A stretch of DNA of 37,397 bases from Pseudomonadota bacterium (GTDB lineage: Bacteria; Pseudomonadota; Gammaproteobacteria; UBA9339), in the NCBI GenBank assembly GCA_021781615.1, contig JAJXWM010000014.1, positions 1 through 37,397 on the forward strand, written 5' to 3'. The notes below the pieces were generated by a model. The model was given only the letters and a program-made list of their open reading frames with translations. It was not told the origin of the DNA and ran no database searches. The translations under genes were made by a program, and so were the position numbers. Every line of letters begins with the position of its first letter. The stretch's first letter is position 1. Of the stretch, positions 1 through 8,003 are shown one piece after another.

Positions 1-2
1 CG

Positions 3-167
3 GTTCCTACCCTGTTTATTATTAACAAAAATAATCTACATGCTTATCCGGTATCTCAAGGAGCGCTTACTTATTCTGAGCTGTATATACGCATGAATGA
101 ACTGATACCGAAAATAATACAACACGAAAGAAACGAAAAAAATGAAGGCGAGAATAACAATGTATAA
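3..167 (+). CDS. traF: Conjugal transfer protein TraF, C-terminal end (partial)
   Basis: An open frame enters from the left edge and stops at 165-167, giving 54 residues. It begins VPTLFIINK, which fits the cis-proline strand of a thioredoxin fold, followed by YPVSQGALTYSELYIRMNEL, the usual C-terminal pattern of TraF pilus-assembly proteins (a value from the family: a periplasmic thioredoxin-like protein that often lacks the CXXC motif). It sits directly before traH, as in F-type systems, and overlaps the preferred traH start by 8 bp. The related TrbB has the same fold and cannot be excluded, because the N-terminal two thirds are outside the window. Confidence 0.65.
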   Translation, partial: VPTLFIINKNNLHAYPVSQGALTYSELYIRMNELIPKIIQHERNEKNEGENNNV

Positions 168-1527
168 GAAATTAAGGATTTTTTTGTTTATTTTAATATT
201 AGCTATTACGCAGTATGTTTTGGCTGATGTTTCCAGCGATCTCAGTAATTTTTTCACTTCACTTAGTTACGACAGTAATGTAACGCCTGGAACGGTATAT
301 CAGGGACAAGCAGCGGGATATTATTCTGGCGGCAATGTATTTTTACGTGATCGGGTTAAAAACATCCAGTTGATACATATTGATCCACCAACCATAAGAA
401 ATGGGTGTGGAGGAATAGATTTATTTGGTGGTGGGTTTTCTTTTGTTGATGCGAAGGCAATAACGGAGTTTTTTCAAAAAATAATGAGCAATGCTGGTGG
501 CTACATGTTTAATTTGGCGCTTGAAACCGCAGTACCAGAGCTTGCTCATGCCATGCAATATATTCAAAACATGGCGCAGGAAATCAATGCCAATAATTTT
601 AACTCCTGTGAGATGGCAGAAAACCTGATTGGCGGTATGTGGCCAAGAACGAAGGCTACGCAACAACATATTTGTAAAGACTTGGGAAATCATAGTGGTA
701 AATTCGCAGATTGGGCGCAAGCACGGCAAAAGTGTAGTGAGGATGGGAAGTACAATGAAACAATGGCTGAAGCAGCAGAAAATTCAGAATACAAAAAATC
801 TGTAATACTTAACAAAAACCTTATTTGGGATGCTCTTGCTAACAGCTCTTACATAAAAGACCTTAAAGAGTTTTTTATGTCTTTATCGGGAACCATCGTT
901 TATGGTAACAAAGCAGGTAAGATAAATATCTATATGCCGTTAGCCAAGGATAGAAGAGTACTCAAAGCACTATTAGAAGGTGGGGAAGCTAAAATTTATA
1001 TATGCGATGAAGAATCAAAATGTCTTAATCCCAGATTAACTACGATCAAGATTGATGAAAAAAAGGCATTATATACAAAAGTAAAAACAACTATTAATGA
1101 AATAGTTACTGCTGTAGCTAACGATAACGGTCCATTAGACGAAAGATTAAAAAGCTTTTTAGAAAAAACAAAATTGCCACTATTAAAGTTTATAACCACT
1201 CATTTAATGGCAGATCAAGCATCTATGGCTATGAGTATTGCTAGTTATTCAGAGGCGATATCTAAAAGCCTATTAATGCAGTATATGCATGAAGCGTTAC
1301 AAACAGTAGAACACAGTTTATCTGGCACTAACTATGCACCAGAGATTCATAAGCAATTAGTTGATCAAATTCATGAAGCTTTGGTCTATGTAGAGAAAAT
1401 AAAGACAGAATCTCACAACGATATTCAGGAGTTAATGAAATTCATTGAAAGTTCCAAAACTACTGAGCAAGAAATTACCTCAAAAGTAACTGGCCAACTT
1501 AAACATCGTTTAGGAGCAGGTTCATGA
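160..1527 (+). CDS. traH: Conjugative transfer pilus assembly protein TraH
   Basis: TraH is an exported F-type mating-pair protein needed for pilus extension; with TraF, TraU, TraW and TrbC it acts in the periplasm and at the outer membrane. The 455-residue product has a signal peptide (MYKKLRIFLFILILAITQYVLA, cleavage near residue 22) and the TraH N-terminal block including GGGFSFVDA and MWPRTKATQQHICKDLG. Coiled-coil-like sequence is expected toward the C-terminus. Length matches F TraH (about 450). An in-frame ATG at 142 exists, but the ATG at 160 has an AAGGCGAG ribosome site 7 bases upstream, gives a signal peptide without a charged extension and overlaps the traF stop, so it is preferred. 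The 3' end overlaps traG by 4 bp (ATGA). Confidence 0.93.
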   Translation: MYKKLRIFLFILILAITQYVLADVSSDLSNFFTSLSYDSNVTPGTVYQGQAAGYYSGGNVFLRDRVKNIQLIHIDPPTIRNGCGGIDLFGGGFSFVDAKAITEFFQKIMSNAGGYMFNLALETAVPELAHAMQYIQNMAQEINANNFNSCEMAENLIGGMWPRTKATQQHICKDLGNHSGKFADWAQARQKCSEDGKYNETMAEAAENSEYKKSVILNKNLIWDALANSSYIKDLKEFFMSLSGTIVYGNKAGKINIYMPLAKDRRVLKALLEGGEAKIYICDEESKCLNPRLTTIKIDEKKALYTKVKTTINEIVTAVANDNGPLDERLKSFLEKTKLPLLKFITTHLMADQASMAMSIASYSEAISKSLLMQYMHEALQTVEHSLSGTNYAPEIHKQLVDQIHEALVYVEKIKTESHNDIQELMKFIESSKTTEQEITSKVTGQLKHRLGAGS

Positions 1528-4352
1528 GTGCTACGATACCAATGTATATAATTTCCAATGGCGATCTTGCCAAGGAAGCGCTTAATGCTGTGGCAGCTTT
1601 GCTTGGTGGCGATACTTTTAAGACCGCCATGAAAATCGGCGTGCTTTTTTCGATCTATGGAGCAGTAATAAACTATATCCGTGGGCATGATTTTGCAACT
1701 TTTACCAAATGGTTTATTACTTATTTTAGTATAGCAACAATTATGCTCGGACCAAAAGTTACTCTACAGATAATTGATAGCAGTAATCCAGGAGCGGGTT
1801 TAACCGTAGCAAATATTCCTTATGGGTTGGGATATCCGGCAAGTATAATCACTTCAATGTCTCATGGTATTATCCAGTCTTTTGAAAAAGTATTCCATAC
1901 ACCTGATGATCTCTCTTATAATAAAACCGGAATGCTGTTTGGTTCCAAATTATTTAGAATATCCTCAGAATTCAATGTGGTAAACCCCGTAATAAAATCA
2001 GAATTAAATGAGTATGTAAAAAACTGTGTGTTAGGAGATATTTTAATTTCTAAAAAATACTCAATGTCTGATCTTACAGAAAGTACCAATATTTTAGATA
2101 CTATTACTCAAAATACCAGTAACATAAGGGGAATTTATATCAGTGGATTATTCAAAACGTGCCAAGAAGCCACCAAAGATATTAAAACTCACCTTGAAAC
2201 TGACGCAAGAGATAACATTTTTAAAAACCTCGGCAAGCGGATTGGTATAGTTAATAAAGAATCAGAAAAAATAGGAGGTTCAAAAAAAGCAGGAGAATCA
2301 GCAGAGGCCAAAAGATTACTTGAAAACGCGTATCATTATTTTAATTGTGGTAATCTATCCCGTACTGCTTCAGAGATAGCCATCCAAAACGTTTTAATTA
2401 ATGGGGTTAGGGATGGATTATTGAATTATACCGCCGAAACCGGAGCTACTGCTGCTCTTTTAAATCTTAGCACTGCCCAGGCTATGGATAAAATGAGGAT
2501 GTCACTTGCTACTTCAAGGAATATCGCGCTTTATACTATACCCATAATCCACACCGTTTTACTGATATTAATGTTAAGTCTTTTTCCTATAATAATATTA
2601 TTGGCTTTGCAACCTAGTCTTACAGCCCAGGTGTTAACCAACTATTTATATACCCTGCTTTGGATTGAGTCCTGGCCGTTAATGTTTTCATGTCTAAATA
2701 TGATGGTAACGTTTTATGCCAAAGAACTTGGGCCAGGAGGATTAACCATAAGCAATATTGATAAACTATTACTTGAACATTCAGATATAGCCAATATGGC
2801 TGGATATCTAATGCTTTCAATACCATTTATCTCTGGTGGTCTAGTGAAGGGAATGTCTACAGCTTTTAACCATGCAGCAAGTTATATTGGTGGAGTATTA
2901 CAATCTTCAGCATCTTCCGCCGCATCCGAAGCTGCAAGTGGTAATATTCATCTTGGTAATTCAAGTTGGAATAATGTTAATGCCAATAAATTTGATACCA
3001 ACTCTACTTTAATGCATGGTATGGCTACGGAGCAATTGGGTACAGGCGTATTAAAGACATCAAGACCAGATGGTGCTCATATTTATGACGCTTCTCATGC
3101 TATTTCGAAATTGCCTACAAGCGTTAGAAGCAGTGAACTTTTAAATTCAGCACTTACAGAACAAGCGGAAACCTCAAGAACTGCGTCAATTCAAGACCTA
3201 AAAACATACGATCAAAGCATGTCTCACTCGGTCTCAGATTTTAGCAGTTTAGGTAAAACTTTAAGCTCTGGGAAGAACATGACTGAGAGCCTTGGCAACA
3301 GAGAAGCGATATCTGCTGGTGAATCTTTTTTAGATGCTAAAAATATTGCTGAAAATATAGCTAAGAATAACAATGTTGAAGTTGATGATGTATTTAAAGC
3401 TATGACTAACTTTAGCCAAAGTGGTAAATTTAGTATTGGCGGTTCGGCGTCATTCTCTATTCCTATAAATAAAGTAGCTAAAGCTGATGGAGAAGCAAGT
3501 TTGGTATTTGGCATTGGAGCTGAACATGTTAGATCGAATGAATCGCAAGCACGACATGGAGTAAATAGAAGCATAACTGTAAATGCCGAAGATGCTCAAA
3601 GATTTAGCAAAGACTTACATAAAATAGAAGAATACAGTAAAACCAGTCATGCCGATAAAACCACCTCAACCGCAGAATCTCAACTTTCGCAATTATCTAC
3701 AGACCTTAGAAGTTCAAGAAATTCTTTAGAACAATATTCTGTACATAAAGCTGATGCTGAAAGAAAAGCGCATATGGCATCTTTTGTTAGACAACATTCT
3801 GGTCAAATAGACAGTGACTTGGGACAGGAAATTGCTGGCTATACTGTCGAGAGAAAAGGACGCGAAAAGGCTGAAACCCTGTTTGCCGGAAAGAACAGAG
3901 AAAGCAGGATCGAGCTTGTAAATATTGCTAAAGAATACATTAGCAGTTCCGGTATAGAAAGTAGTATAATGTCACAATATCAGCAAGATAGTACTGGTAT
4001 TGATCCCGATAAAAAATATCATACTGGAGCTGTTGAAGTAGACGCTAAAGCAAGAGATATAACTTTGGGTCATGAACAGCATAAACAAAAAATGGATACC
4101 AATGCAAAAACTAAAAAACTTGGGGTTGATGAAGATAAGTTTGAAAAAACCCGGACTATAGTTGAAAGCGAACAGAAGAAGACTAATGGAGATCTAAATA
4201 AAATTGCTGAAAATCAAAATAATAGGTACATAACTCTTAGAAAAGAAGTCGCACAAGATATAGAAAGTGGCGCTGAAAAGGCAAAACATTCTGTTTTTAC
4301 TAGGGGAAGTATAGAACCAGATTTTGCCAATTCCGACAAAAAGAAAACATAG
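1524..4352 (+). CDS. traG: Mating-pair stabilisation / entry-exclusion partner TraG
   Basis: This is the large polytopic inner-membrane protein of F-type conjugation. Its N-terminal half works in pilus assembly and its periplasmic C-terminal part stabilises mating pairs. The 942-residue product is close to F TraG (938). Hydrophobic segments lie in the first 90 residues, at about 335-400 and at about 420-440. The remaining 500 residues are hydrophilic, rich in Ser, Ala, Gln and Lys, and probably helical. The start overlaps the traH stop as ATGA, indicating translational coupling. Only the N-terminal domain is recognisable by family; the C-terminal half, as usual for TraG, is divergent and probably sets partner specificity. 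Confidence 0.92.
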   Translation: MSATIPMYIISNGDLAKEALNAVAALLGGDTFKTAMKIGVLFSIYGAVINYIRGHDFATFTKWFITYFSIATIMLGPKVTLQIIDSSNPGAGLTVANIPYGLGYPASIITSMSHGIIQSFEKVFHTPDDLSYNKTGMLFGSKLFRISSEFNVVNPVIKSELNEYVKNCVLGDILISKKYSMSDLTESTNILDTITQNTSNIRGIYISGLFKTCQEATKDIKTHLETDARDNIFKNLGKRIGIVNKESEKIGGSKKAGESAEAKRLLENAYHYFNCGNLSRTASEIAIQNVLINGVRDGLLNYTAETGATAALLNLSTAQAMDKMRMSLATSRNIALYTIPIIHTVLLILMLSLFPIIILLALQPSLTAQVLTNYLYTLLWIESWPLMFSCLNMMVTFYAKELGPGGLTISNIDKLLLEHSDIANMAGYLMLSIPFISGGLVKGMSTAFNHAASYIGGVLQSSASSAASEAASGNIHLGNSSWNNVNANKFDTNSTLMHGMATEQLGTGVLKTSRPDGAHIYDASHAISKLPTSVRSSELLNSALTEQAETSRTASIQDLKTYDQSMSHSVSDFSSLGKTLSSGKNMTESLGNREAISAGESFLDAKNIAENIAKNNNVEVDDVFKAMTNFSQSGKFSIGGSASFSIPINKVAKADGEASLVFGIGAEHVRSNESQARHGVNRSITVNAEDAQRFSKDLHKIEEYSKTSHADKTTSTAESQLSQLSTDLRSSRNSLEQYSVHKADAERKAHMASFVRQHSGQIDSDLGQEIAGYTVERKGREKAETLFAGKNRESRIELVNIAKEYISSSGIESSIMSQYQQDSTGIDPDKKYHTGAVEVDAKARDITLGHEQHKQKMDTNAKTKKLGVDEDKFEKTRTIVESEQKKTNGDLNKIAENQNNRYITLRKEVAQDIESGAEKAKHSVFTRGSIEPDFANSDKKKT

Positions 4353-4359
4353 AGGAACT

Positions 4360-5058
4360 ATGAAATATTTGCTTACTAGTATTTTATTTTTGGTGGTAGC
4401 AAGTTGTTTTGCTGTTGACCAAAAATTAGCTGATGCCAAAGAACAGTATTCTCTTGTTGAATTAAGACTATCTGAAATAGAAAATAAAATAGAAAGCACA
4501 AAGAAAACCATGGAAACCATAATACAGTGGCTAAAATGGAAAGAAAGCCAACCTGATCGCTTCAGATATGAGACTGTGATTAATAATGATAGAGCAGAAA
4601 TTGAAGAAAAACAAAGATTACTTGATGCGCTTGTTACTCAACAAACTGAAACTAAAAAAATACTTCAACAATTCGAGCCTCTAAAAAATGAATATTATAA
4701 GCGAAAGAAAATAGAAAATGAACGAGAGGAGCTAATTGAATCAGCAATAGTTACCATAGTTGTATCGGTATTAATAGTCATTTTTGGGGTTATAATATAT
4801 TTTGCAATTATTCAGCATAAAAAATATCGACGACTGCTCAAAGAAGGAAAAATTACACAAGAAGAATATGATCGCATTATGCAATGTCAACAATCTAAAT
4901 CTATGTTTAGTGGTGATTTAGGAGTAAACCCATCAACAGGTCTTCCACTAATTGGCAATGGAGTATGTGATGCTGGTGGTAATCTCAGAGGCAGTTCACC
5001 GATCAGAAGCAGCTTCGATTATTCACAAGATTGTAGAAACAGGCATAGATGGGATTAA
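4360..5058 (+). CDS. Putative lipoprotein with coiled coil, membrane segment and SHOCT-like motif
   Basis: A 232-residue protein I do not recognise as a named Tra protein. It starts with a hydrophobic signal ending in VASC, a plausible lipobox with Cys at about residue 16. A charged helical region follows (about 20-125) that should form a coiled coil, then a strong membrane segment (about 130-155) and KYRRLLKEGKITQEEYDRIM. That last stretch fits the SHOCT domain, a short helical module often found at the C-termini of membrane proteins. The tail is Gly/Ser-rich (NPSTGLPLIG). The ATG at 4360 is chosen because GAGGAAC precedes it by a few bases and it starts the signal peptide; an in-frame ATG at 4324 would overlap traG. 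Its place between traG and traD suggests an envelope role in transfer. Confidence 0.7.
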   Translation: MKYLLTSILFLVVASCFAVDQKLADAKEQYSLVELRLSEIENKIESTKKTMETIIQWLKWKESQPDRFRYETVINNDRAEIEEKQRLLDALVTQQTETKKILQQFEPLKNEYYKRKKIENEREELIESAIVTIVVSVLIVIFGVIIYFAIIQHKKYRRLLKEGKITQEEYDRIMQCQQSKSMFSGDLGVNPSTGLPLIGNGVCDAGGNLRGSSPIRSSFDYSQDCRNRHRWD

Positions 5059-5095
5059 TTTTTGAGACAGGATTTAAATTAAATAAATATCATTT

Positions 5096-5479
5096 ATGGA
5101 AATGAACAAAACAGATATTAAAAAAAGTCAAGAAAACGATAATCAAAAACGATTATCTCCTAAAAATATCACCCAGATCGTTTATCTATGCCAGGCCTTA
5201 TCTTTCTTTTTTGGCATAACGGTAATTGCTGGAGTTATTTTAAATTACTTGAAGCGTGATGAAGTAAAAGGAACTTGGCTAGAATCGCATTTTGTGTGGC
5301 AAATTCGAACTTTTTGGATCGGCCTAATGGCTTCATTTGTAGGGTTCATTTTAGTATTTATTTTAATCGGCTTTTTAATTCTTGCGGCAACTCTGGTTTG
5401 GATTATATATCGGGTTATTAGGGGATATTTATTGCTCGACGCGGACAAACCGATAGAAAATCCAAATGCATTTATCTAA
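5096..5479 (+). CDS. Small DUF4870-like membrane protein
   Basis: A 127-residue protein with a charged N-terminus (about 25 residues), a hydrophobic helix at about 30-50, the conserved-looking block LKRDEVKGTWLESHFVWQIRTFW, and two closely spaced helices at about 78-110. The D-x(n)-T-W-x-E-S-H-F block followed by helices is typical of small DUF4870-like membrane proteins found in many Proteobacteria, but function is unknown. A second ATG lies two codons downstream (5102); neither has a clear ribosome site. It lies between tra genes on the same strand with 37 and 51 bp gaps, so it probably travels with the element rather than being chromosomal. Confidence 0.6.
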   Translation: MEMNKTDIKKSQENDNQKRLSPKNITQIVYLCQALSFFFGITVIAGVILNYLKRDEVKGTWLESHFVWQIRTFWIGLMASFVGFILVFILIGFLILAATLVWIIYRVIRGYLLLDADKPIENPNAFI

Positions 5480-5530
5480 CTTCTTCTAATATAAAGATTT
5501 ATTTAACATATTAAATCTTCAACAAAAAAC

Positions 5531-7471
5531 ATGCATCCTAAAAACACTGATAAAGCAAAGCAATTTACTCGTGGTGGACAAATTACTTTCCATAATATAA
5601 GGATGTGGCTACAAGTAAATAAAACCGTATGGAATATATATTTGTTTTCCTTGTTAAGTTTAATAGTATTTTCGATTTATGCTATAACCCCTAACGAAGT
5701 ATTACAAAATGCGTGGTACTGGTGCCTTGCACAAATAAATCCTATCTTAGAATTATTAGATTTTAAGCTTCAGAGTTTTAACGTACCTTATCATGGTAAA
5801 ATTTACAATATTTCCCCAAAAAACTACTTATCTTATAAACAGTTTATCAAAACTGCCGAGAATATTATTTATTACCTAAAAATAGGAGCGGTTGTTGGTT
5901 CTATTTTAAGTCTTGGGGTATTTTACGCCATTGTAAAATGGCTAGTGGCACAAGGAGAAAAACAAACTGCTAATCAGTTTATTCGAGGCGCAAAGTTAGA
6001 TTCTTCCCAAAATGTAGCAAAAATGATAAATAAGCAAAAAGCTGCTTCAGATATCGTCATTGATGACTTACCAATAATTACTAATTCGGAAACTAGACAC
6101 TTTTTAGTACATGGCTCAACCGGTACTGGAAAAACCCAACTCATATCAAAAATTTTAGATCATCTGCGTAGAAGAGGTGATAGAGTTTTTTTATATGATA
6201 AAGGTGGAGTTTATACAGCCAATTTTTATCGTGAAAATAAAGATAAAATACTAAATCCCTTTGATGCTAGATGTGAAAACTGGGATTTATGGCGAGAAGC
6301 TACAACATCTACCGACTTCGAAAACATGGCAGAGAGTTTAATTCCCATGCATGGTGAAACTGACCCATTTTGGGTAAATGCTGCCAGAACCATTTTTGGT
6401 AGTGCCGCATTTACTATGCAAGACAACAGTGACAGATCGATCAAAAAGCTTCTAAAAGTGTTATTAACATCAGAACTAAGTGATTTACATAATTATTTAT
6501 CTGGAACTGAAGCGGCAACATTAACTAGTGATAAAATTGAAAAAACTGCCATTTCAATTCGTTCGGTTATTACTACTTATTTAAAATCATTAAGGTTTAT
6601 GACTGCAGTAGAAAATAATAATGATAAGAAACCAACATTTTGTATTAGAGATTGGATTTATAATGAAAAGCATGATGGTTGGTTATTTTTATCTTCAAAT
6701 GCCGCCCAGCATGCTTCATTAAAACCACTACTATCTATGTGGTTTTCCATGGCTACTATCGCTCTTTTGGCTTTACCTGAAAACAGTAATCGTAGAATAT
6801 GGTTTGTATGTGATGAATTGCCAAGTCTCCATAAACTACCACAACTACCTGAAAGCATAGCCGAAGCGCGTAAATATGGTGGTTGCTTTGTTTTAGGTAT
6901 GCAAAGCTATGCTCAATTAGAAAAAGTGTATGGCAGAAGTGCTGGTAAAGAAATATTTGATTTATTAAATACCGCATTTTTCTTCAGAAGTCCGAGCCCA
7001 GATATGGCGGAATTAGTATCAAGAGCATTAGGGGAACAAGAGATTGAAGATATGCGAGAAAACTACTCCTACGGTGCAAATACTATTCGAGATGGTATAT
7101 CTATCGGCACCCAAAGGATGGTGAATCAAATTGTTACCTCTGCTGAAATCATGGACTTAGAAAGTATGAAATGTTATGTACGTTTAGCTGGTTCATACCC
7201 TATTTCTTTACTTGAACTTGTCTTAAATAAGAGGCTGCCAATCGCTAGAAGTTTTATTCAAAATAAATCAAATACCGATAAGGAAATAGATGAACTTATA
7301 GATCAGTATGATTCAGGTGTAAGAAATTTCCAAGCTAAGAAAAAACAATTTACTGAAAATAGACAACCGTTAGAAGGGCAAGATAGCACCAAAGATGTTA
7401 CTGATAAAAACTCTAATATGCCCCTTAATTCTAACCAGCAAAAATTCACAGAGGAGGAATATGAAATTTAA
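5531..7471 (+). CDS. traD: Type IV coupling protein TraD
   Basis: TraD is the inner-membrane ATPase that docks the relaxase-DNA complex to the type IV channel and drives export. The 646-residue product has two N-terminal membrane segments (about 35-55 and 110-135) and a RecA-like motor. Walker A is GSTGTGKT with Lys201; Walker B is IWFVCDELPS with Asp428-Glu429. Between them are VFLYDKGGVYTANFY and LNPFDARCENWDLW, typical of the TraD/VirD4 family. The hydrophilic tail after about residue 590 is the usual region that contacts the relaxosome. The 3' end contains the ribosome site (GAGGAGGAAT) of the next gene and overlaps it by 11 bp. Confidence 0.95.
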   Translation: MHPKNTDKAKQFTRGGQITFHNIRMWLQVNKTVWNIYLFSLLSLIVFSIYAITPNEVLQNAWYWCLAQINPILELLDFKLQSFNVPYHGKIYNISPKNYLSYKQFIKTAENIIYYLKIGAVVGSILSLGVFYAIVKWLVAQGEKQTANQFIRGAKLDSSQNVAKMINKQKAASDIVIDDLPIITNSETRHFLVHGSTGTGKTQLISKILDHLRRRGDRVFLYDKGGVYTANFYRENKDKILNPFDARCENWDLWREATTSTDFENMAESLIPMHGETDPFWVNAARTIFGSAAFTMQDNSDRSIKKLLKVLLTSELSDLHNYLSGTEAATLTSDKIEKTAISIRSVITTYLKSLRFMTAVENNNDKKPTFCIRDWIYNEKHDGWLFLSSNAAQHASLKPLLSMWFSMATIALLALPENSNRRIWFVCDELPSLHKLPQLPESIAEARKYGGCFVLGMQSYAQLEKVYGRSAGKEIFDLLNTAFFFRSPSPDMAELVSRALGEQEIEDMRENYSYGANTIRDGISIGTQRMVNQIVTSAEIMDLESMKCYVRLAGSYPISLLELVLNKRLPIARSFIQNKSNTDKEIDELIDQYDSGVRNFQAKKKQFTENRQPLEGQDSTKDVTDKNSNMPLNSNQQKFTEEEYEI

Positions 7472-7985
7472 TTTTTACAAAATAGTAGCGATAATTTCCT
7501 TATTGATAACAATATCGCCAAGTTATGGTGAAAATTTTTCCTTTAAATCATCATATCGAATCTGCTTTACGCCAGAGGGTAATTGTGCATCAGAAATAAT
7601 TAATACAATCAAACAGGCTAAAAGACAGGTTTTAGTACAAGCATATATTTTTAATGACATGCTTATAGCTAAAGCGCTTGCTGAAGTAAAGAAAAATGGA
7701 GCAGATGTGAAAGTTATTTTAGACAAATCTCAAATTAAAAAACAACGAAAACTTATAGATTTTCTGAGTCGAAGTAAAGTTAAGGTACTTATAACCGATC
7801 ATTCACCAGCAATATTACACAACAAAATAATTATTGTGGATGATACGACCATAACCGGTAGCTATAACTTATCTAATGGTGCCAGAAAAAATCACGAAAA
7901 TATTGTTTTCATCAACGAGTCTGAGTTTACCAAAAAATATATCAAAAATTGGTATGAATGCGCACAAAGCATAACTACCAAGTAA
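7461..7985 (+). CDS. Exported phospholipase-D-fold nuclease (Nuc-like)
   Basis: A 174-residue protein with a signal peptide (MKFNFYKIVAIISLLITISPSYG) and a single HKD motif, H120-x-K122-x4-D127, followed by GSYNLSNGARKNHEN, as in Nuc-type PLD-family endonucleases. These act as dimers that share two HKD motifs and cut DNA without metal. The signal peptide points to the periplasm. The ATG at 7461 has a very strong GAGGAGG site inside traD and yields the signal peptide; the longer in-frame extension to 7395 lacks both. Similar nucleases occur in other conjugation clusters (such as pKM101 nuc), where their role is not firmly known. Trimming of incoming DNA, or action on recipient envelopes, are only possibilities. 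Confidence 0.88.
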   Translation: MKFNFYKIVAIISLLITISPSYGENFSFKSSYRICFTPEGNCASEIINTIKQAKRQVLVQAYIFNDMLIAKALAEVKKNGADVKVILDKSQIKKQRKLIDFLSRSKVKVLITDHSPAILHNKIIIVDDTTITGSYNLSNGARKNHENIVFINESEFTKKYIKNWYECAQSITTK

Positions 7986-8003
7986 ACAAATAAACTAAAA
8001 TAT

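Noticed and set aside
142-159. Upstream ATG for traH adding MKARIT
   Set aside because: It lies inside the traF end, lacks a ribosome site of its own and puts a charged extension before the signal peptide; the ATG at 160 has AAGGCGAG at the right distance.
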